This document shows positions 33,270 to 40,252 of a stretch of 53,203 nucleotides of DNA, in pieces. Position numbers and translations under genes: made by a program. How positions within the stretch are numbered: the stretch's first letter is position 1; each line of letters begins with the position of its first letter. The DNA comes from a virus: positions 1 through 53,203 of the IMG/VR virus record IMGVR_UViG_3300025096_000026; one strand, written 5' to 3'. The notes beneath the pieces were generated by a model that did no database searches, was not told the DNA's origin, and saw only the letters and a program-made list of their open reading frames with translations.

Positions 33270-34772
33270 TTAATAGATATACCAAGCACTTACCCCATCC
33301 GTATAAATATTTATCGAACCGTAATTACTCCCTATCCGAACGCCCGTCACTCCGTCAATAGTGTCAGGAGATGTTGGCGAGATAATAATGTTATTAGAAG
33401 AAGCATTTCCCCCCTCATCTTTAAACACAAAAGTTTGTCCGTCAGTAAAGCCAGCCGCGGCTGGTAACGTGTGGGTCACCGTGTTGGATGTAGTATCTGA
33501 GCCTACAAAATAATCCGTTGTCAGCAACGTATAAGTGGCTGCAGATACCAATGTACGCTGGTGTATAAGCGCCCCCGATAGGTGCGTAGATCCCGACACA
33601 TAGAGTTGTGAAGATGGGCTAGTGGTTCCCCCCACATTTAGGCTACTAGTGGTATAGGCATTGCTAGCATCAAGAACACTAAACACGCTGTCGGCGGCCG
33701 AAATTCCTGTTAATTTAGAGCCATCGCCATAAAACGACGAAGCTGAGACATTCACACTAGCCGACAGAGACCCGCTGATAGATACAGTATGATCGGGTGT
33801 ATTGCTGGTACCAAACGACACGCTGCTCGTAGTATAGGCTGCAGTGGCCGTAAGGGTAGAAAACACGCTATCGGTGGCTGAGATTCCTGATAATTTAGAC
33901 CCATCGCCATAAAACGCAGAGGCCGATATATTAACGGAGGCACTCATGTCACCCGTTAAAGACAAAGTATCGCTAGCAGTTAAAAATAAAAGCGCAGAGC
34001 TTCCGCTAAAGGAGCCCGCCGATGAATGAAATTGCAAAGAGCCAGTTGGGCCGGTCGCATTCGTGCCTGCAGCCGAAATTGTAAGGGCACTCATGCGACC
34101 ACCATCCGTCAATGTAATGCCGGTGCCGGCGGCCAAATAACGACCATTAACTAATTTAGTATTTCGAGTTAACGTAATGTAATCAGCATCAACCGGAGGA
34201 TAGGGAGCACTTCGAGGTTCCGGTGCTGTAGAGCCATCAACGGTATCAACGGCTGTGTCGACCGGACGCGTGATTCCCGGCATCACCTGAAAGTTGCCGG
34301 CTCGGGCTTGAACGCAGTCGGCGGTTATTTGAAACTTATGCTCAACTTGACCAAAGTAGTAGCGTGTATCGTTGTAGGTTCGTACAATTTCATAAAACCT
34401 CTCCCCATATTGAATGAAGTCGCCCACGCGGACGTAAAGGTTTTGATCGGCTGTCAGGCGTTTGCGGTGAAAATTAACAGTTAATTTTTCTTCATACTCA
34501 TAACCGTATCGATCATTGGTCTGCTCATTCTCAACGGTAACATATGCGAACACACGAACCGGAGGGAGCGACACCTTTTCAATCGCTTCACCATAAATGT
34601 CACTGAAATTAGAATCTTCGATGCTTATTGGATAATAAGCAATAGTCTGTCCGACGACGCGTTCGGCCAACTCATCGTTGACCTGTTTTACTAAATCCCG
34701 CTCTTTTTGGCCGAAGAACATCGGCGCGGGCGGGTTAACAGGTTGCGACCACTTATTTTTAGGATCAGCCAT
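33270..34772 (-). CDS. Neck protein (T4 gp14-like) fused to fibre modules
   Basis: A 500-residue fusion. Residues 1 to about 175 match neck protein gp14: FFGQKERDLVKQVNDELAERVVGQTIAYYPIS, EAIEKVSLPPVRVFAYVTVE, then VRVGDFIQYGERFYEIVRTYNDTRYYFGQVEHKFQITADC. From about 190 onward it is a fibre: GTGITLTDGGRMSALTISAAG, two copies of ISAS.FYGDGSKL.GI, and a C-terminal domain ending AWYIY shared with the 474-residue fibre. gp14 forms part of the neck in T4, where the whiskers are separate proteins; here neck and fibre seem joined. The ATG has a GGGGAGG site. Confidence 0.65.
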   Translation of the reverse strand: MADPKNKWSQPVNPPAPMFFGQKERDLVKQVNDELAERVVGQTIAYYPISIEDSNFSDIYGEAIEKVSLPPVRVFAYVTVENEQTNDRYGYEYEEKLTVNFHRKRLTADQNLYVRVGDFIQYGERFYEIVRTYNDTRYYFGQVEHKFQITADCVQARAGNFQVMPGITRPVDTAVDTVDGSTAPEPRSAPYPPVDADYITLTRNTKLVNGRYLAAGTGITLTDGGRMSALTISAAGTNATGPTGSLQFHSSAGSFSGSSALLFLTASDTLSLTGDMSASVNISASAFYGDGSKLSGISATDSVFSTLTATAAYTTSSVSFGTSNTPDHTVSISGSLSASVNVSASSFYGDGSKLTGISAADSVFSVLDASNAYTTSSLNVGGTTSPSSQLYVSGSTHLSGALIHQRTLVSAATYTLLTTDYFVGSDTTSNTVTHTLPAAAGFTDGQTFVFKDEGGNASSNNIIISPTSPDTIDGVTGVRIGSNYGSINIYTDGVSAWYIY

Positions 34773-34875
34773 TTAGTGGCCCTCCCCAAAAGCCTTCACA
34801 TTTATGTAGTTGCGAATTCTCTTTTAAGAATGCCTCGTATGCCATTTGTCGCCATAGCCCCAACCACGGCTCCTC

Positions 34876-35274
34876 CTAGCCTACGCCGGATGAGCCAGAC
34901 CAGTTCGAACCTTCGGGAGAGTTGGCCGTATTGTTGATGGTATCGGTATTAATTCCTGTTAAACCTGCAATCACGTCAACATCGGACGCACCACTGAGAT
35001 AAAGTTCAGTTAATTTAACTTCCCAAATTTGACTGGTAGATCCGCTAGTGATCGTAAAATAGTTATCGTTTGCACCAGCAGTAACACCGTTGGCTGAAAA
35101 GCCTACTTTGACCGCGCTCGCGGTGTTGTTCTTAACTTGCACCCACTTAGTCACGTAGGGAAATCCCACAACCGTGGTGCTGCTAGCGTCAATACCGCCC
35201 TTGGCAAACGGTTTACCAGAAACCTGGTAAGATCCCACGTTCTGTAATCCTACCGTATAATTAAAATGTGACAT
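34876..35274 (-). CDS. Small virion surface-type protein, unknown
   Basis: A 132-residue beta-rich protein: NYTVGLQNVGSYQVSGKPFAKGGID, PYVTKWVQVKNNTASAVKVGFSANGV, NYFTITSGSTSQIWEVKLTELYLSG, then a Ser/Asn-rich end. The alternation of strands and short loops suggests a decoration or spike-like virion protein. It is encoded between S21 and the neck-fibre gene. ATG 35274 has a GGAGA site behind a CTATTTAATAG sequence. No family could be named. Confidence 0.65.
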   Translation of the reverse strand: MSHFNYTVGLQNVGSYQVSGKPFAKGGIDASSTTVVGFPYVTKWVQVKNNTASAVKVGFSANGVTAGANDNYFTITSGSTSQIWEVKLTELYLSGASDVDVIAGLTGINTDTINNTANSPEGSNWSGSSGVG

Positions 35275-35291
35275 GTTTCTTTCTCCGTCTA

Positions 35292-35299
35292 TTAAATAG
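35292..35299 (-). promoter_or_regulatory. CTATWTA motif before the 132-residue gene
   Basis: CTATTTAATAG on the minus strand, about 18 bases before ATG 35274 and just after the hairpin at the end of the S21 gene. One of six similar sites. Confidence 0.3.
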
Positions 35300-35302
35300 C
35301 AC

Positions 35303-35333
35303 GCTAAATGCTGTTTTATCTAAACAATTTAGC
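35303..35333 (-). terminator. Hairpin spanning the S21 stop codon
   Basis: GCTAAAT / ATTTAGC outer stem of 7 bp with an inner TGTTT / AAACA stem and an AGATA loop that contains the TAA stop of the S21 gene. It is followed by GTGCTATTTAATAG rather than a T run. It could be a weak terminator or a structure controlling S21 or downstream expression. Confidence 0.45.
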
Positions 35334-35537
35334 ATCCTTTTTCCTTTGTAGCTTTTGTTTCTCGCGAACAGCCTTCTGGTGTTTAATTTTTCTTTTCACG
35401 CTAGGCTTTATATAATAACTCGTTTTTTCTCTATAAATCTCTAGGACGCGTTCCTTTTTGCATTTTTTACTAAAGCGGCGAATAAGTCGTTCACTAGACT
35501 CTCCGCGCCTCAATTCAACCGCCACATTCGTTGCCAT
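35316..35537 (-). CDS. rpsU: Ribosomal protein bS21 homologue
   Basis: A 73-residue basic protein with the bS21 pattern: VAVELRRGESSERLIRRFSKKCKKERVLEIYREKTSYYIKPSVKRKIKH, followed by a lysine/arginine-rich helix (AVREKQKLQRKKDAKLF). The length is that of cellular S21. bS21 binds the small subunit near the mRNA exit and affects start-site selection; phage-encoded S21 has been reported from several cultivated and environmental phages and is thought to replace the host copy. It is encoded among late structural genes with an AGGTGA ribosome site. Confidence 0.9.
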   Translation of the reverse strand: MATNVAVELRRGESSERLIRRFSKKCKKERVLEIYREKTSYYIKPSVKRKIKHQKAVREKQKLQRKKDAKLFR

Positions 35538-35540
35538 GGC

Positions 35541-35993
35541 TCACCTACTTTCTTTCTTTGCTATTTCATTGAGATGAACATCCCAATGCCGTTTGGCGCC
35601 ATTGAAGAGGCCCGAAATGTCCACCCCGGCGTCGCTTGGGGCCACTCCACTCAAAGGGGCTGCCTGTTGTCCTGGAGATCCTTGGGCCGGGGCGGGCGTC
35701 GTTCCCTCGAACAAGTCCACGCCGTTAAAGCCGTCGCCGCCGATGGCCGCCATTAATTTTGCTTTATGCTGTTTTAGGCTATCACTCTGCTCAGTTGTGA
35801 ATGCATTCCGTCTAAGACGCTCCACCATTGGATCTCCTTGCGGTGGCGCGCTGGCCACCACTTGCGGTGGGGATGAAACTCCTTTGGTTACTTCGGATAT
35901 AATTCCAGATAAAATCCCTTCCTCAAAAATGACTTCTTTGATACACTCTTTAATAAGAGGCTTTAAAATTTTCTTCAATTCTGTTTTTTTCAT
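35541..35993 (-). CDS. Unknown virion-associated protein with amphipathic leader
   Basis: A 150-residue protein. The N-terminus KKTELKKILKPLIKECIKEVIFEE is an amphipathic Lys/Ile/Leu/Glu helix similar in style to the leaders of the four proteins at 51779-53202. The rest is Pro/Gly/Ala-rich and probably flexible (SSPPQVVASAPPQGDP, TTPAPAQGSPGQQAAPLSG), with a short helical end (AKRHWDVHLNEIAKKESR). The ATG overlaps the upstream stop (ATGA). Location between prohead genes and S21 suggests a head protein. Confidence 0.65.
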   Translation of the reverse strand: MKKTELKKILKPLIKECIKEVIFEEGILSGIISEVTKGVSSPPQVVASAPPQGDPMVERLRRNAFTTEQSDSLKQHKAKLMAAIGGDGFNGVDLFEGTTPAPAQGSPGQQAAPLSGVAPSDAGVDISGLFNGAKRHWDVHLNEIAKKESR

Positions 35994-36994
35994 TGTATAC
36001 CTGCTAATACTTTCATGCGTCTGACGACACCTTCATTAATTTCTATTCTCCCTGTAGGGGTTGGCGCCATAATTTCTTCGCCCTTTGGAACAATTTCGAT
36101 ACGCACCGGCTTTCTAAGTGGCTCCTCTTCGTCAGGCAACGAAGGTACCGCAAGTGCCTTTACAAATGTCTTAATACGATCCATGATGGTGCGTTCCTTG
36201 GCTTGCGCTACTTTCGTTCTTAACAAATCAACAAGACCCAAAAGCATTTCGGTATCGTTAGCGTCCACCAGGCCAGCAACCCCGACTGTGCGCAAGACCA
36301 GGTCAATAGCGGGCCCTTCGACTACATTATCTGGAATAATGTCAATTCCCAGCTGATTGTCGTAGTCATTTAGCGTCGTGATAAACCCGGCGCCGGGTAA
36401 GTCAGTGGCTTTATAATTGAGTGCCTCATCCAGCTCTTTGAGGGCATCATCCGGTAACAGCGCAACCATAATGTCTGCTTGCGTATTAAGATTAGAATCA
36501 CGAATCAATAAAGTTAATTTATCAACAAGCTGTTCGTCAAGGCCTGGGAACTTGTCTAAAATTTCCATGTCGGGGAGCTGTCGAATCAGGTCGACCATAT
36601 CACGCCGAATCTCTAGAGAGTCGCCAGGCGCTTCTTTCCGAGCGAGCTGCATGATTTCATAAACTCTTCCAAAATTTGCGGCCACGTATTCGTCAGATAA
36701 ACACTTAGGAGGGAGCGAGAGAGCAATGTCCACTATATCTAGAAACATCTCCTCCATAGGCAGGATTATCGAGGTGTTATTAGAAATAGCACTTCCAACT
36801 TTTATTATGTCTTCAGTAAGAATAAGGGCGGCTTCAACAATAGCAAGCACGCATTCTCGGTTTTCTTCACCAACTATCGTCATCAGCCAGCGATGCAGCC
36901 TGGACCTTCCCTGCTGGACGCCGGCTTCAACTGACTGTGTGACGGCGCTTTTCAGACTCCTCGTCCCTTCTGTAAGACCACCGGAAGCACTCAC
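35990..36994 (-). CDS. Helical protein of the head gene cluster, unknown
   Basis: A 334-residue protein, mostly helical (EENRECVLAIVEAALILTEDIIKVG, SLEIRRDMVDLIRQLPDMEILDKF), with no recognised domain. The C-terminus VVRRMKVLAGIQ resembles the end of the gp22-like scaffold (RMLRLAGLNK). It is encoded directly after the prohead protease and coupled to the next gene by ATGA. A role in the prohead core or inner head is plausible from position and tail motif. The start is GTG 36994. Confidence 0.65.
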   Translation of the reverse strand: MSASGGLTEGTRSLKSAVTQSVEAGVQQGRSRLHRWLMTIVGEENRECVLAIVEAALILTEDIIKVGSAISNNTSIILPMEEMFLDIVDIALSLPPKCLSDEYVAANFGRVYEIMQLARKEAPGDSLEIRRDMVDLIRQLPDMEILDKFPGLDEQLVDKLTLLIRDSNLNTQADIMVALLPDDALKELDEALNYKATDLPGAGFITTLNDYDNQLGIDIIPDNVVEGPAIDLVLRTVGVAGLVDANDTEMLLGLVDLLRTKVAQAKERTIMDRIKTFVKALAVPSLPDEEEPLRKPVRIEIVPKGEEIMAPTPTGRIEINEGVVRRMKVLAGIQ

Positions 36995-36999
36995 TCTGC

Positions 37000-37599
37000 T
37001 TATTCTCCCACAATGTCGTTTAATAAATTAATTATTTTGTTTTTCTTTTCAACGTGCTCGTTCATGAGCTTGTTTTCGCTAAGTCCCATAAAGGCGCCGG
37101 GTGTCGACGGCTCCGAAACGATATCGAAGCAGATGAGTTGAAAGTCATCTTCAACGATTGTTTGTCCTTGCCGCTCAGTGACCGACCCCATTCCACGAGA
37201 AGAGATACCGATCTTAACACCAGCATCCACTAGCGAACGCAGGATTTGCCCTGCGGGAGTGTCCAACACCTTGCACTTACCCATAACCGTCATGCCATCC
37301 ATCCATATATCTGTAACCATATGCGAGACATTAACAAGATTAATGATTGAAGAGTCAGGGTGGTCAAGTTCGCCCAGGGCGCGGTTGTCGTCGACAATAC
37401 TCTTATATCGATCTACTTCTCGCCGCAAGACACCTTCAGGGTATACGCGCTTGTTGCCATTTTCAGTGTTGCACTTCTGCATGGGACCTGTGATAAACAT
37501 GGCCCCTTCCCGAACCATCCTCTTCTCGGCTTCAGTCAGAAGATCCTGACAGACACCGCCTTCGCATAGTTCATAAAATTCTCGGAGAAGTTGGGGCAT
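37000..37599 (-). CDS. Prohead core protease (T4 gp21-like)
   Basis: A 199-residue serine protease that matures the prohead by cutting capsid and core proteins after L/I-x-E sites. The gp21 signature is clear: ITGPMQKCNTENGNKRVYP, LGELDHP with catalytic H80, and VKIGISSRGMGSV with the catalytic serine at 133-134, followed by FDIVSEPSTPGAFM. The length fits gp21 (about 210). It is encoded with portal, core and scaffold genes in T4 order. Confidence 0.92.
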   Translation of the reverse strand: MPQLLREFYELCEGGVCQDLLTEAEKRMVREGAMFITGPMQKCNTENGNKRVYPEGVLRREVDRYKSIVDDNRALGELDHPDSSIINLVNVSHMVTDIWMDGMTVMGKCKVLDTPAGQILRSLVDAGVKIGISSRGMGSVTERQGQTIVEDDFQLICFDIVSEPSTPGAFMGLSENKLMNEHVEKKNKIINLLNDIVGE

Positions 37600-37602
37600 A
37601 AT

Positions 37603-37908
37603 TTATTCCTCTTCCGCGGCGGGCTCTCCCATGGGGCCGCTGCCACTAAAGCCGCCTTCGGGGGGAGGCCCATCGGGGGCGCCCATGACTTGGTCAATTG
37701 CATCTCTGGCCGCGGCCATTCCCGCAGCAAACGCCTCTTCGGGAGAAAGCTGACTGATGTCATCAACATGAACCTCTGTGCCTGGGGCGCTAATATCAAT
37801 TGCTTCGCCATCCATTTCGCCGCATTCGTCAAGCTCCTCGCCACGATTCACTGTCTCGTTTAAGAAGTATCTTGGGTCTATTCTTTTTACATTTTTTCTG
37901 CGTGCCAT
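37603..37908 (-). CDS. Prohead core-like small acidic protein
   Basis: A 101-residue acidic protein with a basic start RRKNVKRIDPRYFLNETVNR and an Asp/Glu/Gly/Pro-rich remainder (DDISQLSPEEAFAAGMAAARDAIDQVMG). FLNE at residues 15-18 fits the L/I-x-E consensus of gp21-type proteases. In T4 the genes between portal and protease encode small core proteins gp67 and gp68; this gene has the same place, so a prohead core role is likely, though sequence similarity is not evident. Confidence 0.6.
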   Translation of the reverse strand: MARRKNVKRIDPRYFLNETVNRGEELDECGEMDGEAIDISAPGTEVHVDDISQLSPEEAFAAGMAAARDAIDQVMGAPDGPPPEGGFSGSGPMGEPAAEEE

Positions 37909-37929
37909 TATATTATTCCTTTAAAGTAG

Positions 37930-37980
37930 TCAACTGCCCGAGCAGCATCGTCGAACTGGTTGGATCATCCATTTTTTCAT
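37930..37980 (-). CDS. Possible 16-codon leader peptide
   Basis: A very short frame starting ATG AAA AAA TGG at 37980, overlapping the previous stop as ATGA and preceded by a strong AAGGAGGTGA ribosome site 9 bases upstream. It encodes MKKWMIQPVRRCCSGS. A second frame of 19 codons (37913-37972) overlaps it. The strong site with no longer gene behind it is odd: a remnant, a leader peptide, or coupling to the core gene at 37908. Confidence 0.3.
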   Translation of the reverse strand: MKKWMIQPVRRCCSGS

Positions 37981-38297
37981 GATTGCTCACCTCCTTTGTG
38001 GACCACACGGATCCCGTAATCCTCGACCAACATACTCAAAAAGTATGATGTTCCAGCACTAATGCAACCGCACATGAACGCTGTCATGGGCTGATTGCTA
38101 AAACTAAATAGTTCTGTATAGGGACTTACGCCCCATAGAAACACACCAACCCAAAATCCCATGCACAGATGGCAATGGAATAAGCGGCCAAAGCCCCACA
38201 TTGATTTACAAGGTGGGCGGATCTTATTAAAGATGTGTCCGTGTATAATGATAAATGTCATGCCGTATGCGGCAAGTATAAAATGTAATAGTTCCAT
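37977..38297 (-). CDS. Membrane protein, DUF1360-like
   Basis: A 106-residue protein with three likely membrane segments (LLHFILAAYGMTFIIIHGHIF, CMGFWVGVFLWGVS, TAFMCGCISAGTSYFLSMLV) and a characteristic GRLFHCHLCMGFWVG motif with two cysteines, as in the DUF1360 family of small phage and bacterial membrane proteins. Its function is unknown. It is encoded between prohead core genes, which is an unusual place for a membrane protein. Confidence 0.65.
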   Translation of the reverse strand: MELLHFILAAYGMTFIIIHGHIFNKIRPPCKSMWGFGRLFHCHLCMGFWVGVFLWGVSPYTELFSFSNQPMTAFMCGCISAGTSYFLSMLVEDYGIRVVHKGGEQS

Positions 38298-38310
38298 TAA
38301 TTCTTCTTTT

Positions 38311-38937
38311 CTATATGTTGTCCGGCATATCGACAGTGCGGCCTTTGTTGTTATCCCGTAAATACTCTTCTAGTTCTGCTGTTATATCCCAATCAGGATC
38401 AATAGGCTCGCCGGGGGCTTTTTTGCCGATGGCCGCGATTATAAATTTTATAAATTCCTTTTCAACGTCCCCGTCGAGCATACGCGCAACATGATCGTCC
38501 ATATCCAATTTAGATATATTGCCTCCCGGTCGCTCCTCGTCGTCGACCTGATACATTTTCAAAATAAAGTCTGCACTACTGTTAGCTCTTGCGAAGATCT
38601 TTTTAGCGGAGCTAAGACCAGGAATTTCACCAGTTAATACATCGAAAAAAGCTTTTCTATTTTTATATTGTATTCCACAATTAAGTGTTGCCAATAAGTC
38701 TCCCCACGTTTCAAGATCCCCTTGCCTTGATAACAGCTCTGGAAATTTTTTCTCACAATAATCTTGTTGAAGTGTGGCATCCATTTTATCAAATCCTTTA
38801 GCAAGTTTGTTTCTAACGTTTCCCAACATGCCGATGGCCTTATCGCGCATAGATTGCGGCGGAGCGGGTGGATTGGGCGGATTCTGTTCTTGCAAAAACT
38901 CGCGCCACCCTTCCATTATGAGCTTCATCTCACTCAT
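38311..38937 (-). CDS. Probable internal head protein with capsid-targeting-like leader
   Basis: A 208-residue protein starting MSEMKLIMEGWREFLQEQ, then a Pro/Asn linker (NPPNPPAPPQS) and a helical domain (DKAIGMLGNVRNKLAKGFDKMDATLQQDYCEKKFPELL). The leader resembles the T4 capsid-targeting sequences of internal proteins, which end in L/I-x-E; FLQE would be the cut site for the protease encoded at 37000-37599. It lies in the portal-protease interval. No enzyme domain recognised. Confidence 0.6.
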   Translation of the reverse strand: MSEMKLIMEGWREFLQEQNPPNPPAPPQSMRDKAIGMLGNVRNKLAKGFDKMDATLQQDYCEKKFPELLSRQGDLETWGDLLATLNCGIQYKNRKAFFDVLTGEIPGLSSAKKIFARANSSADFILKMYQVDDEERPGGNISKLDMDDHVARMLDGDVEKEFIKFIIAAIGKKAPGEPIDPDWDITAELEEYLRDNNKGRTVDMPDNI

Positions 38938-38940
38938 GGA

Positions 38941-39447
38941 TTAATACCTATTTCTGAGTGGGTAGTAGTAGTAGCCAGGACGCATCGAGCCCTTCTCGGC
39001 ATACTGGGGTACCTCGCCGTATTCGGTGGAATTGCGGTCAGAGGGGTGGGTATACATGTCTTCGAGTTCTTGCTCGTACTGATCGGCGACGTGCTCGTGG
39101 GCCGCCTCATAGTTAAGAAATTCACTAATAACCAAAACAGTAGCCTGTAATGAATTAATTTGTTCATTTTCAAAAATGGCGCCCTCTAGGGAGCGAAAAA
39201 GATTGCCCCCCTGAACGCTCGCACGATCCACAACGCCCTTCGATGCCAGCAACTCAAACAAACGACTCTGATAATCATATACATCGTCCGATGCTAACGA
39301 TTTTGGAAAAGTGACCACCTTCATTTGATCTGGAACTATTGCTATGTCAATCTTGGTATGATCCATGATGAGCAGAGAACCGTCCAACGCTCGTCGAGCG
39401 TTTAGCTCCACGGTCATCTGGGGGCCACCTACTTTGATTTTAATCAT
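38941..39447 (-). CDS. Unknown protein of the head cluster (168 residues)
   Basis: No family recognised. It begins with a strand-rich region (MIKIKVGGPQMTVELNARRALDGSLLIMDHTKIDIAIVP), has a helical middle (DYQSRLFELLASKGVVDR, QATVLVISEFLNYEAAHEHVADQYEQELEDMY), and ends in a tyrosine-rich tail PGYYYYPLRNRY. It overlaps the upstream gene by 8 bases. Because it is located just after the portal genes, a head or packaging accessory role is possible. Confidence 0.7.
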   Translation of the reverse strand: MIKIKVGGPQMTVELNARRALDGSLLIMDHTKIDIAIVPDQMKVVTFPKSLASDDVYDYQSRLFELLASKGVVDRASVQGGNLFRSLEGAIFENEQINSLQATVLVISEFLNYEAAHEHVADQYEQELEDMYTHPSDRNSTEYGEVPQYAEKGSMRPGYYYYPLRNRY

Positions 39448-40252
39448 TGGGACGCAATTCCTTTACAAGTTCCTGTGTCTTCAGCACCTTACTAAGGTCG
39501 GCCTCAGTGAAGTCGCGCTTACGAAATTCTTCTAAATAGGCTAGAACTTCCTGTGATTTTTTAACAATCAAGGGCTCAAAATCGGGATCCTCGGTCCGCT
39601 CAATCACCCCCTTAAGTCGGGATAACTCTTCGTTAAGATAAAGTCGCAACTCAAACCCATCATCGGCAAAGCTCGTGATGTATCTATTCAATAAATCTTT
39701 TTGTTCTTTTAAGAGGGAGTGATATTTGTTGTTAAACTTTTGGATAAAAGAGTTGTATGTGATGCTATCTAATGCTTCTAAGCGTTCCGATAGAGCATTT
39801 TCATTTATGCTGCTCATCCTATCAACCACAGCTTGCTCAAATAAAACACGCTTTTTCACACTAGTTTTATTGGTAAAGATAGCATTAACAGACGCCAAAG
39901 ACTTAAAATTGGGCACAAAAGTGCTCCATATTTCTTGACCCAAATTCTTATTCATTGCTGAAATTAATTTAGACTGTGTGTCAAACAATGCATTTTCATC
40001 TAATTGTGCGTACGCTACTTTGGTCTCGTGCAGGAGTCTCTCGGCAATCTTGGGCTGAGTGTTGGTGGTTTCTAGTAAAATGCGATAAAGATCTAACTCT
40101 TGTGCTAAGAGCTTGCCGGGCGTAAAAAATTCCTTAAGAATCGGCATGATTTCGTTTTTTCGATCGAGATTCTTCTCAACAATGGCCTTAGTAAAGGCTC
40201 GCGTTAATGTTTCATAAATAAATGCTGTATTGCGCTTCTTGTTATGTTTCAT
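39440..40252 (-). CDS. Helical protein following the portal gene, unknown
   Basis: A 270-residue, highly charged helical protein: RNTAFIYETLTRAFTKAIVEKNLDRKNEIMPILKEFF, then HSLLKEQKDLLNRYITSFADDGFELRLYLNEELSRLKGVIER. Coiled-coil is likely in the last 100 residues. It overlaps the portal gene by 11 bases at its start and the next gene by 8, so it is coupled to head assembly genes. I do not recognise a T4 counterpart; a core or portal-vertex protein is the simplest guess. Confidence 0.7.
   Translation of the reverse strand: MKHNKKRNTAFIYETLTRAFTKAIVEKNLDRKNEIMPILKEFFTPGKLLAQELDLYRILLETTNTQPKIAERLLHETKVAYAQLDENALFDTQSKLISAMNKNLGQEIWSTFVPNFKSLASVNAIFTNKTSVKKRVLFEQAVVDRMSSINENALSERLEALDSITYNSFIQKFNNKYHSLLKEQKDLLNRYITSFADDGFELRLYLNEELSRLKGVIERTEDPDFEPLIVKKSQEVLAYLEEFRKRDFTEADLSKVLKTQELVKELRPND

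Noticed and set aside
34765-34845. 26-codon minus-strand frame MAYEAFLKENSQLHK... before the neck-fibre gene
   Set aside because: It overlaps the neck-fibre start but has no clear ribosome site; it may be a remnant. Conservation in a relative would be needed to accept it.
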